This document shows positions 14,014 to 22,848 of a DNA stretch of 40,762 nucleotides, piece after piece. The stretch comes from Ureibacillus galli (lineage in GTDB: Bacteria; Bacillota; Bacilli; Bacillales_A; Planococcaceae). The DNA lies in the NCBI RefSeq assembly GCF_014836845.1, contig NZ_JACSQA010000029.1:1-40762 (forward strand). The letters run 5' to 3'. Numbering within the stretch: the first letter of the stretch is position 1; every line of letters starts with the position of its first letter. The notes beneath the pieces are model-generated. The model worked only from the letters and a program-made list of their open reading frames with translations, was not told the DNA's origin and searched no databases. The position numbers and the translations under genes are program-made.

Positions 14014-14319
14014 ATGCAATATATAATAACAGCCTATGATGGCACTGATGAGAAAGCAATGGATCGACGATTAATGGCAAGGGAAGAGCATTTAAAATCA
14101 GTTGAAAGAAGAGTAAAAGAAGGTCAACATTTATATGGTGCAGCAATCCTTGATGATAATGGAAAAATGATAGGTTCGTTGATGGTAGTCGATTATCCAT
14201 CAAAAGAAGAGTTGGATAATTGGTTGAAGGTTGAACCTTACGTTGTGGTGAAAGTGTGGGAGAAAATAGACATTAAACCTTGCAAAGTAGCACCTATCTT
14301 TATGAATCTGTTTGATTAG
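14014..14319 (+). CDS. YciI-like (YCII domain) protein
   Basis: The 101-residue product is one ferredoxin-like YCII domain: MQYIITAYDGTDEKAMDRRLMAREEHL start, the conserved Arg/His region (MAREEHLKSVE), and the LYGAAILDDNGKMIGSLMVVDYPSKEELDNWL core ending in VEPYVVVKVWEKIDI. Family members are small cytoplasmic proteins proposed to be enzymes using a His/Asp pair, but most lack a known substrate. The ribosome-binding site AAGGAGG lies just before the ATG. The gene appears monocistronic. Confidence 0.85.
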   Translation: MQYIITAYDGTDEKAMDRRLMAREEHLKSVERRVKEGQHLYGAAILDDNGKMIGSLMVVDYPSKEELDNWLKVEPYVVVKVWEKIDIKPCKVAPIFMNLFD

Positions 14320-14361
14320 GAAACGTAAACCATAGATAGACTTATTATACTTCACCGAGCC

Positions 14362-14392
14362 GGCGCTTTTCTGAAATACGAAAGCGTCTTTT
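14362..14392 (+). terminator. Likely terminator of the yciI-like gene
   Basis: GGCGCTTT (14362-14369) pairs with AAAGCGTC (14381-14388, one G-U), followed by TTTTC. Confidence 0.5.
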
Positions 14393-14528
14393 CATATGAA
14401 TAAGGCTAATTTATTCAACATTATTGTTTTTCAGATGTTAGGTTTTCAGCAAATTTAGTGGAAATAGGTAATTTTTAAAATAGGGTTGATGAAAATATTT
14501 TAATAGAAAATGAAGGAGTTAATAAAAG

Positions 14529-14852
14529 ATGTATGCAATTGTTTTGTTTGTACTAGCAGGTTTAGCAGAAATTGGTGGTGGTTATTTAATCTGGTTATGG
14601 TTAAGAGAAGGTAGAACGATTTATTGGGGGATCTTTGGAGGAATAGCATTGGTTTTATATGGAATGATTGCTACATTTCAAGCTTTCTCATCGTTCGGTA
14701 GGGTTTATGCAGCTTATGGCGGAGTGTTTATTGTATTATCTGTTTTATGGGGGTGGGGCATCGATAAAAAAACACCTGATTTATATGATTTTATAGGTGC
14801 GGGTATATGCTTAGTTGGTGTTTCGATTATGTTATTTGCACCACGCCAGTAA
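14529..14852 (+). CDS. ynfA: YnfA-family (UPF0060) small membrane protein
   Basis: The 107-residue product has four membrane helices and the family signatures [20 protein letters not shown] (about 10-29) and the [20 protein letters not shown] region (about 57-76), ending in [20 protein letters not shown]. The family resembles SMR transporters in size and topology, and some members have been linked to drug efflux; the substrate here is unknown. AAGGAG precedes the ATG. It stands alone. Confidence 0.88.
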   Translation: MYAIVLFVLAGLAEIGGGYLIWLWLREGRTIYWGIFGGIALVLYGMIATFQAFSSFGRVYAAYGGVFIVLSVLWGWGIDKKTPDLYDFIGAGICLVGVSIMLFAPRQ

Positions 14853-15936
<1,084 letters not shown>

Positions 15937-15949
15937 GGAGGCAAATATA

Positions 15950-16324
15950 ATGTGGAAATTAGTAAATGGTAAACTAATTCAAACAGTCGATATATCTAGG
16001 GTAGAATATAAAACACGCATTAGTAAGAAATTACTTGACGAGCTAAAACAACTAGCAGAAGAGCATAAAACCCATGTAGGATATCTACTAGAGAATGGAT
16101 TCGAAAATATTCTAGAAGTAAATTACATAAATTTTGATAAGAATAAAAGGCCAAAAGATCGAATTGAGTTTAGAACAACTTGCAATAAAGAGACTCTAGA
16201 AAATTTAAGGAAATTAGCTAAAGAAAATAAACTAAACTTAAATGATGTTATTGAAACAAGTATTGCTTACATTAATATCGAACAAGTGAAAGATGGTAAT
16301 TGGAGATATCGAGTGGAAAATTAG
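15950..16324 (+). CDS. Duplicated ribbon-helix-helix-like protein
   Basis: The 124-residue product has two related units: RVEYKTRISKKLLDELKQLA (from residue 18) continuing to LLENGFENIL, and RIEFRTTCNKETLENLRKLA (from residue 71) continuing to VIETSIAYI. Each has a short strand then two helices, as in ribbon-helix-helix DNA-binding proteins, so a single chain could form the usual dimeric fold. Similar Bacillus proteins are sometimes annotated as rRNA methyltransferases, but no SAM-binding motif is present. I use ATG 15950 because GAGGAGG lies 8-14 bases upstream; an earlier in-frame start lies inside the endonuclease gene. Tight spacing suggests coexpression with the endonuclease. Confidence 0.72.
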   Translation: MWKLVNGKLIQTVDISRVEYKTRISKKLLDELKQLAEEHKTHVGYLLENGFENILEVNYINFDKNKRPKDRIEFRTTCNKETLENLRKLAKENKLNLNDVIETSIAYINIEQVKDGNWRYRVEN

Positions 16325-16358
16325 AAAAGGGAGTTTCCAATTACTTCTTTTTCTAATT
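16319..16358 (+). terminator. Hairpin at the end of the endonuclease/RHH unit
   Basis: AATTAGAAAAG (16319-16329) pairs with CTTTTTCTAATT (16347-16358) with one bulged T, overlapping the stop codon. No T-run follows, so termination is uncertain. Confidence 0.3.
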
Positions 16359-16493
16359 CTCAAATTGGGATGTGGTCATAATATGAATTATATGAAGTTG
16401 CGTATCGTTTCAAAAGTATACTTATAATAGTGAGACAGAAACGAAAATTTCAAAGACAAGTCTTAAGTTTTAGATTATCTTAACTAAAATAAT

Positions 16494-16526
16494 AAAACCT
16501 CAATCAGTTTAAATGATTGAGGTTTT
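16494..16526 (+). terminator. Intrinsic terminator
   Basis: AAAACCTCAATCA (16494-16506) pairs perfectly with TGATTGAGGTTTT (16514-16526), loop GTTTAAA, with T-rich sequence after. It is 170 bases past the RHH gene and is the most convincing terminator for that unit. Confidence 0.75.
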
Positions 16527-16753
16527 ATAAATCTTCTCTTATAAGTTGGTTGAATGATATTTCTATATTGGTGCAATTTGTTCTTTTATTCAATTTGCTG
16601 AGTTAACTTAAACTAATCGCTGTATATTTTATTAATTAAAATAATCCTATTATTATATGAAACAATTAAGTTTTACATTTACCTATACTTAATTTCTTAT
16701 GCAGTTTTAACTTCACTAATTAATAATTACCAAAATATACAAAATATATAATA

Positions 16754-16781
16754 AAAACACCTTAATAATTTAAGATGTTTT
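16754..16781 (-). terminator. Terminator of the ydhK-like gene
   Basis: AAAACACCTTAA (16754-16765) pairs with TTAAGATGTTTT (16770-16781) with one mismatch. The minus strand continues with TTTTTATTATAT. Confidence 0.65.
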
Positions 16782-16792
16782 CGAAATAAGAA

Positions 16793-17383
16793 TTATTTAA
16801 CAGATAGTTCGCTTTCTGTAACCCACTTATGGTTAGTTACGCTTTCACCAGTTGTAGAAGTATAATCAACCATGTAAACAGTTGTTACTTCAGCAGAATC
16901 AATCGTTGCGGTTGCTCCATTCATACCTTCCATGTGATCTGCATTAATCTTTACTGTATCACCTGGTTTTAACGGTTCGTTCCCTACTCCATCTAATTCT
17001 TCGTGAATGACCCATTTATGATTCAAAACAGGCTTCCCGCCATTTGTAGGTGTGTAGGAAGCTGTGTAAACTGTCGTATCGTAGGCCCCAACGATTGTAG
17101 CTTCAGCACCATTCATACCTTCCATATGGTCTGCTTGGATAACCGCTGTACTACCTATTGGATATTTAGGGTTTGTTGATTCTTTTAATCCGTTAGGAAT
17201 TTGGCCGTCTGTTGAATGATTCATAGTAGAATGATCCATTTCCCCTGAATTTTCAGTATGTTCCGTACTATGCGCGTCATGTCCTGAAGTTTCCTTTGCA
17301 TCTTCATTCGTATTACCGCCGCATGCAGATAAAGTTAAAGCCGCAGTTAATGAAATAAGTCCAATCATCATTTTATTAGCCAT
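16793..17383 (-). CDS. ydhK: YdhK-family lipoprotein with two DUF1541 repeats
   Basis: The 196-residue product has a lipoprotein signal (lipobox LSAC, Cys21) and a His/Met/acid-rich linker (GHDAHSTEHTENSGEMDHST, about 33-52). Two DUF1541 repeats follow, both with the signature ADHMEGMNGA and ending NHKWVI/TE-EL. Histidines and methionines in the linker suggest metal, possibly copper, binding outside the cell; this is an inference. The start ATG 17383 follows GGGAGG by seven bases; an in-frame ATG at 17398 lies before that site and is less likely. Its promoter carries a CsoR/CstR-like element. It is monocistronic. Confidence 0.85.
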   Translation of the reverse strand: MANKMMIGLISLTAALTLSACGGNTNEDAKETSGHDAHSTEHTENSGEMDHSTMNHSTDGQIPNGLKESTNPKYPIGSTAVIQADHMEGMNGAEATIVGAYDTTVYTASYTPTNGGKPVLNHKWVIHEELDGVGNEPLKPGDTVKINADHMEGMNGATATIDSAEVTTVYMVDYTSTTGESVTNHKWVTESELSVK

Positions 17384-17495
17384 TTTTTTGCCTCCCATTT
17401 AATTAGATATTTAACAAATAATCTTTCTATAGTATTCTTTATAAGCTTTATCCAAGCTACATTTGCATACTGTGATGCTATTTTATTTCGAATAA

Positions 17496-17525
17496 ATTTT
17501 ACCATACCATTGTAGGGTATGTAAA
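17496..17525 (-). promoter_or_regulatory. ydhK promoter with CsoR/CstR-like element in the spacer
   Basis: On the minus strand TTTACA (17520-17525) and TAAAAT (17496-17501) are 18 bases apart. The spacer holds ATACCC-TACAAT-GGTAT (17504-17520), a looser version of the sulfur-cluster operators. A perfect AGTGTACACT palindrome (17525-17534) abuts the -35. Confidence 0.6.
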
Positions 17526-17534
17526 GTGTACACT

Positions 17535-18000
17535 ATTTCCTCTTTATGAATTGGTAAAGTACTTTTTGCCAAACTTAAAAGTTATATACCGTTATTATTT
17601 CAATATTTATAGTTCATATTTTGTTCGTTAAAGACAATGATTATATTATTTCTAAAACTTCTTCATTCATCTATTAAAATTAGTATATTTTTATTATAAA
17701 AGACTCCAATAATTGTAGATTTTTACCACTATCCTTTTAATAGAATTTCCACATCGCATACTGTTTTTTATTGCAAAATATTTATTCTAGAATATTAAAT
17801 TTTCGGTATATTCTTATATTAAACGTCCTCTTTTCTACTATGGAAGTTTGTCAATGCTTAATAATTCAAAAATATTCTACTTTAGTCATACTGATACTAA
17901 CCAACCTTTTAGGCGATTAGTAACTAAAAATTATCGTTTTTCACTATAATTTCTCTATTATTCTTGAATCTCTTTGGAAATATATTATTTTTTTAAGCAA
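17535..18000. other. AT-rich intergenic region, no gene seen
   Basis: I see no plausible coding frame and no recognised RNA in this stretch. A short palindrome TATTCTAGAATA occurs near 17782-17793 without other support. Confidence 0.5.
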
Positions 18001-18006
18001 AAAGTA

Positions 18007-18035
18007 TTGCAATTTTGTGAACGAGTAAATACAAT
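18007..18035 (+). promoter_or_regulatory. Promoter of the DUF485-actP operon
   Basis: TTGCAA (18007-18012) and TACAAT (18030-18035) have a 17-base spacer, about 75 bases before the first gene. No clear catabolite-repression (cre) box was found nearby. Confidence 0.55.
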
Positions 18036-18110
18036 GAAAATTGTAAAAACTATGAAAATAGAATTTTACAAACATAATGTAGTAAAAAAGAACAAAAAAG
18101 GAGGATGTGT

Positions 18111-18440
18111 ATGGCGGGAAATCAAAACCAACCACCCATTGATTATGACAAAATTGCGGAATTGCAATCTTTTAAACAATTATCAAAAAGGAAAAATAAA
18201 TTTTTATGGACTCTTACAGCTATTTTCCTAATTATTTACTTGCTATTACCAATTTTGACATCATTCACTGAAATCTTACATCAAAAAGCAATTGGTGAAA
18301 TTACTTGGGTTTGGATCTACTCTGCTGGTCTATTTGTTATGACTTGGGGACTAGCTCACTTGTATGTATCGAAAGCAAACTCTTACGATAAAGAAGCGAA
18401 AGCGATTATCGAGGAGTACGAAAGAGGTGTCAATAAATGA
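18111..18440 (+). CDS. DUF485 membrane protein, partner of the acetate symporter
   Basis: The 109-residue product has two membrane helices (about 35-55 and 70-90) with cytoplasmic charged ends and the family segments FKQLSKRKNKFLWTLTAIFL and LFVMTWGLAHLYV. DUF485 proteins (YjcH/YwcB type) nearly always precede an ActP-like solute:sodium symporter and may support it. I start at ATG 18111, six bases after AAAGGAGG; ATG 18105 is too close to that site. Its stop overlaps the next start (ATGA), which implies coupled translation. Confidence 0.88.
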   Translation: MAGNQNQPPIDYDKIAELQSFKQLSKRKNKFLWTLTAIFLIIYLLLPILTSFTEILHQKAIGEITWVWIYSAGLFVMTWGLAHLYVSKANSYDKEAKAIIEEYERGVNK

Positions 18441-19981
18441 GTGTAACTGCTGTTGTTATGTTCTTAGCGATTGTCGGGTTAACATTAGCTATCACTTGGT
18501 GGGCATCAAGAAGAACGAGTACTGCGAGCGATTTCTATACTGCTGGTGGAGGCCTTAAAGGATGGCAAAACGGACTCGCAATTTCAGGAGACTATTTATC
18601 AGCTGCCTCTTTCTTAGGTATTGCTGGATCGATTGCGTTAACAGGTTTTGATGGTTTCTTCTTCTCATTAGGTTACTTAGTAGCTTATTTAGTTGTTTTA
18701 TACATCGTTGCTGAACCATTACGTAACCTTGGTAAGTTTACGTTAGCAGATATGATTTCTGCTCGTTTTGATGCTAAAAAGGTTCGTGGAACTGCTGCTT
18801 TAAGTTCAATTGTTATCGTATTATTTTATATGATTGCACAACTTGTTGGTGCAGGGGCACTTATTCAATTATTATTAGGTATTGATTATTGGATGGCAGT
18901 ACTACTTGTAGGATTTATGATGACAATCTACGTTCTATTTGGTGGAATGACTGCAACTTCTTGGGTACAAATTATTAAAGCATGTTTATTAATGTTAGGT
19001 ACAGTTATTATTTCATTCTTAGTTTTAGCAAAATTTGATTTCAACATCTTAACTATGTTCTCTGAGATGACAACGGCAACAGATGCTGGACAAGCTTATT
19101 TAAATCCAGGTTTAAAATATACTAACGGAATTGATACAATTTCCATGTTAGTTGCTTTAGTATTAGGTACAGCTGGATTACCGCATATTTTAATGCGCTT
19201 CTTCACTGTAAAAGATGCTCAAACTGCCCGTTCATCTGTTATTTGGGCTACTTGGATTGTAGGTATTTTCTATGTCTTAACAATTTTCTTAGGATTTGGT
19301 GCTGCTGCATTCGTTGGGAAAGAAACGATTGTAGAAGCAAATGCTGCTGGTAACATGGCTGCCCCACTTCTTGCACAAGCTTTAGGTGGAGATATTTTAT
19401 TCTCATTCGTATGTGCGGTTGCCTTTGCAACAATTTTAGCCGTAGTGGCAGGATTAGTATTATCAGGTGCGTCTGCCCTTTCTCATGATATTTACGGTCA
19501 AATTATTAAAAAAGATAAAGTAACTGAGAAAGAGCAAGTTGTTGCAGCTCGTGTAGGTTCAATTATTATTTCTGTTATTTCCATTGTTTTAGCACTAGGA
19601 GCACAAACGTTAAACGTCGCATTCTTAGTGTCTTTAGCGTTCTGTATTGCTGCATCTGCAAACTTACCAGTAATTATTTATACAATCTATTGGAAACGTT
19701 TCAATACAGCAGGAGCTGTTACGGCAATGTTAACTGGTTTAATTTCAGCATTAGTTCTTGTAGCAGTATCTCCAAATGTTTGGAATCCTGAAGCAGGAAA
19801 AGCAATCTTCGTTGGAGATCCATTAATTTTCTTAACGAACCCAGCGATTGTATCAGTTCCTCTAGGATTCTTAGGTGGTTGGATTGGTACTCTATTATCG
19901 AAAGAAACTGATGAAGCGAAATATCGTGAAGTAGACGTAAAAGCTCAAACTGGTATTTCTGTTCAAGATGTATCTCACTAA
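18437..19981 (+). CDS. actP: Cation/acetate symporter of the solute:sodium symporter family
   Basis: The 514-residue product has about 13 membrane helices and the family signatures ASDFYTAGGGLKGWQNGLAI (about 30-49), GDYLSAASFLGIAG and PHILMRFFTVKDAQTAR. It is full length relative to ActP/YwcA proteins, which take up acetate and similar short carboxylates with Na+. The ATG overlaps the DUF485 stop by four bases. Codon choice and layout match the neighbouring core genes. Substrate is inferred from ActP-like similarity and the DUF485 partner; pyruvate or propionate are possible alternatives. Confidence 0.9.
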   Translation: MSVTAVVMFLAIVGLTLAITWWASRRTSTASDFYTAGGGLKGWQNGLAISGDYLSAASFLGIAGSIALTGFDGFFFSLGYLVAYLVVLYIVAEPLRNLGKFTLADMISARFDAKKVRGTAALSSIVIVLFYMIAQLVGAGALIQLLLGIDYWMAVLLVGFMMTIYVLFGGMTATSWVQIIKACLLMLGTVIISFLVLAKFDFNILTMFSEMTTATDAGQAYLNPGLKYTNGIDTISMLVALVLGTAGLPHILMRFFTVKDAQTARSSVIWATWIVGIFYVLTIFLGFGAAAFVGKETIVEANAAGNMAAPLLAQALGGDILFSFVCAVAFATILAVVAGLVLSGASALSHDIYGQIIKKDKVTEKEQVVAARVGSIIISVISIVLALGAQTLNVAFLVSLAFCIAASANLPVIIYTIYWKRFNTAGAVTAMLTGLISALVLVAVSPNVWNPEAGKAIFVGDPLIFLTNPAIVSVPLGFLGGWIGTLLSKETDEAKYREVDVKAQTGISVQDVSH

Positions 19982-19987
19982 TATTCT

Positions 19988-20018
19988 AAACCTCGAGTTC
20001 TAAAGCTCGAGGTTTTTA
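19988..20018 (+). terminator. Terminator of the actP operon
   Basis: AAACCTCGAG (19988-19997) pairs perfectly with CTCGAGGTTT (20006-20015), followed by a T-run. Confidence 0.88.
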
Positions 20019-20095
20019 TTTTCCCCTCCCCCTTCCCTTTCTCTGTTTAATTGTATAAAATAGGGAATAACTAATTAAAAATGAGGTGAAATAAA

Positions 20096-20311
20096 TTGGC
20101 TACATCAAAGGCTAAGAAGAAACGGTTAAAAACGATGCGTGAACAAGGTAAAGATATAACGTTATTAAGAGGACAGTCGGGCTTTAGTACCCACGAACGC
20201 ATGACAAAGACAAAACTTGAAACGCTTGAAAAAGGGTATAAAAAACATAAAAGGCATTTCCGTGAGGAGGAAGATCACTCAAATGGAAATGTCTTTTATG
20301 TTTTTTTATAG
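20096..20311 (+). CDS. Small basic protein of unknown function
   Basis: The 71-residue product is highly basic at the N-terminus (MATSKAKKKRLKTMREQGKD) with a QSGFSTHERMTKTKLETLEK centre and a KKHKR segment; it has no signal or membrane helix. Start is TTG 20096 with GAGGTG upstream. I recall short similar proteins in Bacillaceae but no function; an RNA- or ribosome-associated role would fit the charge. The last ~20 residues are encoded inside a terminator hairpin and are much less basic, so the true C-terminus may be nearer KHKRHFR. Confidence 0.6.
   Translation: MATSKAKKKRLKTMREQGKDITLLRGQSGFSTHERMTKTKLETLEKGYKKHKRHFREEEDHSNGNVFYVFL
20249..20307 (+). terminator. Terminator overlapping the 3' end of the small basic gene
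   Basis: AAAAGGCATTTCC (20249-20261) pairs with GGAAATGTCTTTT (20285-20297) with one mismatch, followed by TTTTTTT (20301-20307). The loop and right arm are coding in the current frame. Confidence 0.65.
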
Positions 20312-20360
20312 ATTAAAGGGTTTAATAAAAAAGTTTCCAATATATTATCATTACATTAAA

Positions 20361-20399
20361 AAAGGATATGTAAAAGCGTTATGCTTGTACATATCCTTT
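20361..20399 (-). terminator. Terminator of the parE-parC operon
   Basis: AAAGGATATGTA (20361-20372) pairs with TACATATCCTTT (20388-20399). The minus strand continues with a T-run just past the parC stop. Confidence 0.8.
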
Positions 20400-20406
20400 C
20401 GTTTTA

Positions 20407-22848
20407 TTAATTATTTTCTTTCGTTTCATGAGGAATTACTTTTACAAGCATTAATTCACCATCATTTGAAACGTCGATTTTCAATGAGCCATTTGAATAG
20501 CGATCAGCTCTTGTTAACGATTTAACTTCAATCGTCTCTTGTACATTATTGTTAGTTTCCAATAATATCGAATCATCGATATTTACGATCTTAACGGTAT
20601 AAATTCGATGAGGATTTGCTTTTAATTCTTTTAAAACGACTACTCCTCGTTTTGCTCTCGAACTTTTCTCAATTTCAGAGACACTCATTCGTTTAACGGC
20701 TCCACGGTGCGTCACGATTATTACATCTTGTTTATCCTGTTGTTCTAATAAGTTTACTGAGATGAGGATATCCCCATCTTTTAAGTTAATCCCTTTTACT
20801 CCACCTGTTTTTACACCAGTAACCGGAATTTCTTCAATATCAAATCGTAAGCTATAACTTAAATGACTTGTAAGTAATAGCTCTGTTTGTGTCGTAACTA
20901 GGCTAGCAAAAATCATTTCATCGTTATCTTTAATATTCATCGTTTTTATCGGTTTGGAATAACGAGTAACCGAATAATCAGCTAAAGCAGAACGTTTAAT
21001 TTGTCCCTCTTTTGTTGCAGTAAGAATAAAGACATTTTCTTGATCAAACTTCTCAATACCGATTGCTTGGATGATTTCTTCGTCCTTATCAATAGGAACG
21101 ATACTAGATATATGTTGTCCTAAATCCTTCCAACGAATGTCAGGTAACTCATGAACAGGCTGATAAATATAATTTCCTTTGCTTGTAAATAACAATAGAT
21201 GATGTTGTGTATTTAAAGTTTGTTCAAACAATAAATAATCAGAGTCCTTCATTGCGAAATCTTGTCCATTGGAAGCGGCATGAGAACGGGTACTTGTACG
21301 TTTCACATAACCATCTTTCGTTACAGTTACGACCACTTCTTCACTTGGAACTAACACATCTAATGTTAGCTTAATTTCCTCAATTTCAGCTTCAATGCTG
21401 GACCTGCGTGGTTCTTTAAACTTTTTACGAATTTCTGTTAATTCTGATTTGATAACTTTAATTAATTGTTTATCGTTATTCAAAATATCATTCAGTGCTG
21501 TAATAGATTTTTGCAGTTCCTCTTGTTCAGCTCGAAGATCTGTAATATCAGTATTTGTTAAACGATAAAGTTGCAAGCTTACGATAGCTTCTGATTGCAC
21601 TTCTGTAAATCCGAATTGATTTTCTAAATTCGATTTTGCATCCCGTTTATCTTTAGAAGAACGGATTGTCGCAATTACCTCATCTAAAATTGAAATTGCT
21701 TTAATTAAACCTTCTACAATATGTAAACGATCTTTTGCTTTTTGAAGGTCGAAATTAGAGCGTTTAATCACTACATCCTTTTGGTGAGCGATATAGGAAT
21801 CCAACATTAAAGGTAACGTCATCATTGTTGGACGACGATTATGAATCGCAATCATATTAAAATTATAATTTACTTGTAATTCAGTCGTTTTATATAAGTA
21901 ATTTAATATCCCTTGACCTTGTACGTCCTTTTTCAGTTCAATCACAATACGAAGCCCAGTACGGTCAGACTCATCCCGTATATCTGCAATGCCTTCTAAA
22001 CGTTTATCGATACGTTGCTCATCAATTTTTTTCACTAAATTCGCTTTGTTTACTTCATAAGGGAGTTCTGTAATGACAATTTGCTCTTTGCCACCTTTAA
22101 TTGGCTCAACAGTTGCCTTAGCACGGACGATAATCTTGCCCTTTCCTGTTTCATAGGCCTTTTTAATACCTTCAACCCCTTGAATAATTCCACCTGTAGG
22201 GAAATCAGGACCTTTAATAGCGGTCATTAAATCGTCTACACTACAGTTAGGTTTATCGAGACGCATTAAAACAGCGTCTAACGATTCTGTTAAGTTATGG
22301 GGTGGTATATCTGTAGCATAACCGGCTGAAATCCCTGTAGAACCGTTTACAAGAAGATTTGGAAATCTTGCAGGTAGAACGGTTGGTTCCATATCTTGAT
22401 CGTCAAAATTTGGGATGAATTCAACTGTTTGTTTATTAATATCACGAAGCATTTCAGCAGCTATAGCTGATAAACGAGCTTCTGTATAACGCATAGCAGC
22501 AGGTGGGTCACCGTCAACGGAACCGTTATTTCCATGCATTTCAATTAACATATGGCGCATTTTCCAATCTTGACTTAAACGCACCATAGCATCATATACA
22601 GAAGAATCACCATGGGGATGGAAATTACCGATTACATGACCGACCGTTTTAGCTGATTTTCTAAAAGGTTTGTCAGAAGTATTTCCTTCGTTAAACATCG
22701 CATATAAAATACGGCGCTGTACCGGTTTCAGTCCGTCTCGAGCATCAGGTAATGCGCGGTCTTGGATAATATATTTACTATAACGACCGAACCGATCGCC
22801 CATCACTTCCTCTAGCGGTAATTCTTGAAATCGTTCGGTTGCCGTCAT
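20407..22848 (-). CDS. parC: DNA topoisomerase IV subunit A (ParC/GrlA)
   Basis: The 813-residue product is a full-length type IIA topoisomerase A subunit. The breakage-reunion domain begins at the N-terminus, with active-site Tyr121 in AAMRYTEARLS and the quinolone-resistance region HPHGDSSVYDAMVR, in which the sensitive-type serine is kept. The C-terminal part carries the repeated beta-pinwheel blades. With ParE it decatenates daughter chromosomes in an ATP-dependent reaction. The start overlaps the parE stop (ATGA), so the two are translated together. ParC rather than GyrA is supported by pairing with parE and the plsY neighbourhood. Confidence 0.95.
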   Translation of the reverse strand: MTATERFQELPLEEVMGDRFGRYSKYIIQDRALPDARDGLKPVQRRILYAMFNEGNTSDKPFRKSAKTVGHVIGNFHPHGDSSVYDAMVRLSQDWKMRHMLIEMHGNNGSVDGDPPAAMRYTEARLSAIAAEMLRDINKQTVEFIPNFDDQDMEPTVLPARFPNLLVNGSTGISAGYATDIPPHNLTESLDAVLMRLDKPNCSVDDLMTAIKGPDFPTGGIIQGVEGIKKAYETGKGKIIVRAKATVEPIKGGKEQIVITELPYEVNKANLVKKIDEQRIDKRLEGIADIRDESDRTGLRIVIELKKDVQGQGILNYLYKTTELQVNYNFNMIAIHNRRPTMMTLPLMLDSYIAHQKDVVIKRSNFDLQKAKDRLHIVEGLIKAISILDEVIATIRSSKDKRDAKSNLENQFGFTEVQSEAIVSLQLYRLTNTDITDLRAEQEELQKSITALNDILNNDKQLIKVIKSELTEIRKKFKEPRRSSIEAEIEEIKLTLDVLVPSEEVVVTVTKDGYVKRTSTRSHAASNGQDFAMKDSDYLLFEQTLNTQHHLLLFTSKGNYIYQPVHELPDIRWKDLGQHISSIVPIDKDEEIIQAIGIEKFDQENVFILTATKEGQIKRSALADYSVTRYSKPIKTMNIKDNDEMIFASLVTTQTELLLTSHLSYSLRFDIEEIPVTGVKTGGVKGINLKDGDILISVNLLEQQDKQDVIIVTHRGAVKRMSVSEIEKSSRAKRGVVVLKELKANPHRIYTVKIVNIDDSILLETNNNVQETIEVKSLTRADRYSNGSLKIDVSNDGELMLVKVIPHETKENN

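Larger units (their letters stand above)
16325..16792. other. AT-rich intergenic region with terminators only
   Basis: Apart from hairpins at 16319-16358, 16494-16526 and 16754-16781, I see no frame with a ribosome-binding site, no known RNA and no repeat in this stretch. Confidence 0.5.

Noticed and set aside
15950-16324. rRNA methyltransferase annotation for the 124-residue protein
   Set aside because: No SAM-binding motif is visible and the protein is too short; two RHH-like repeats explain nearly all of it.
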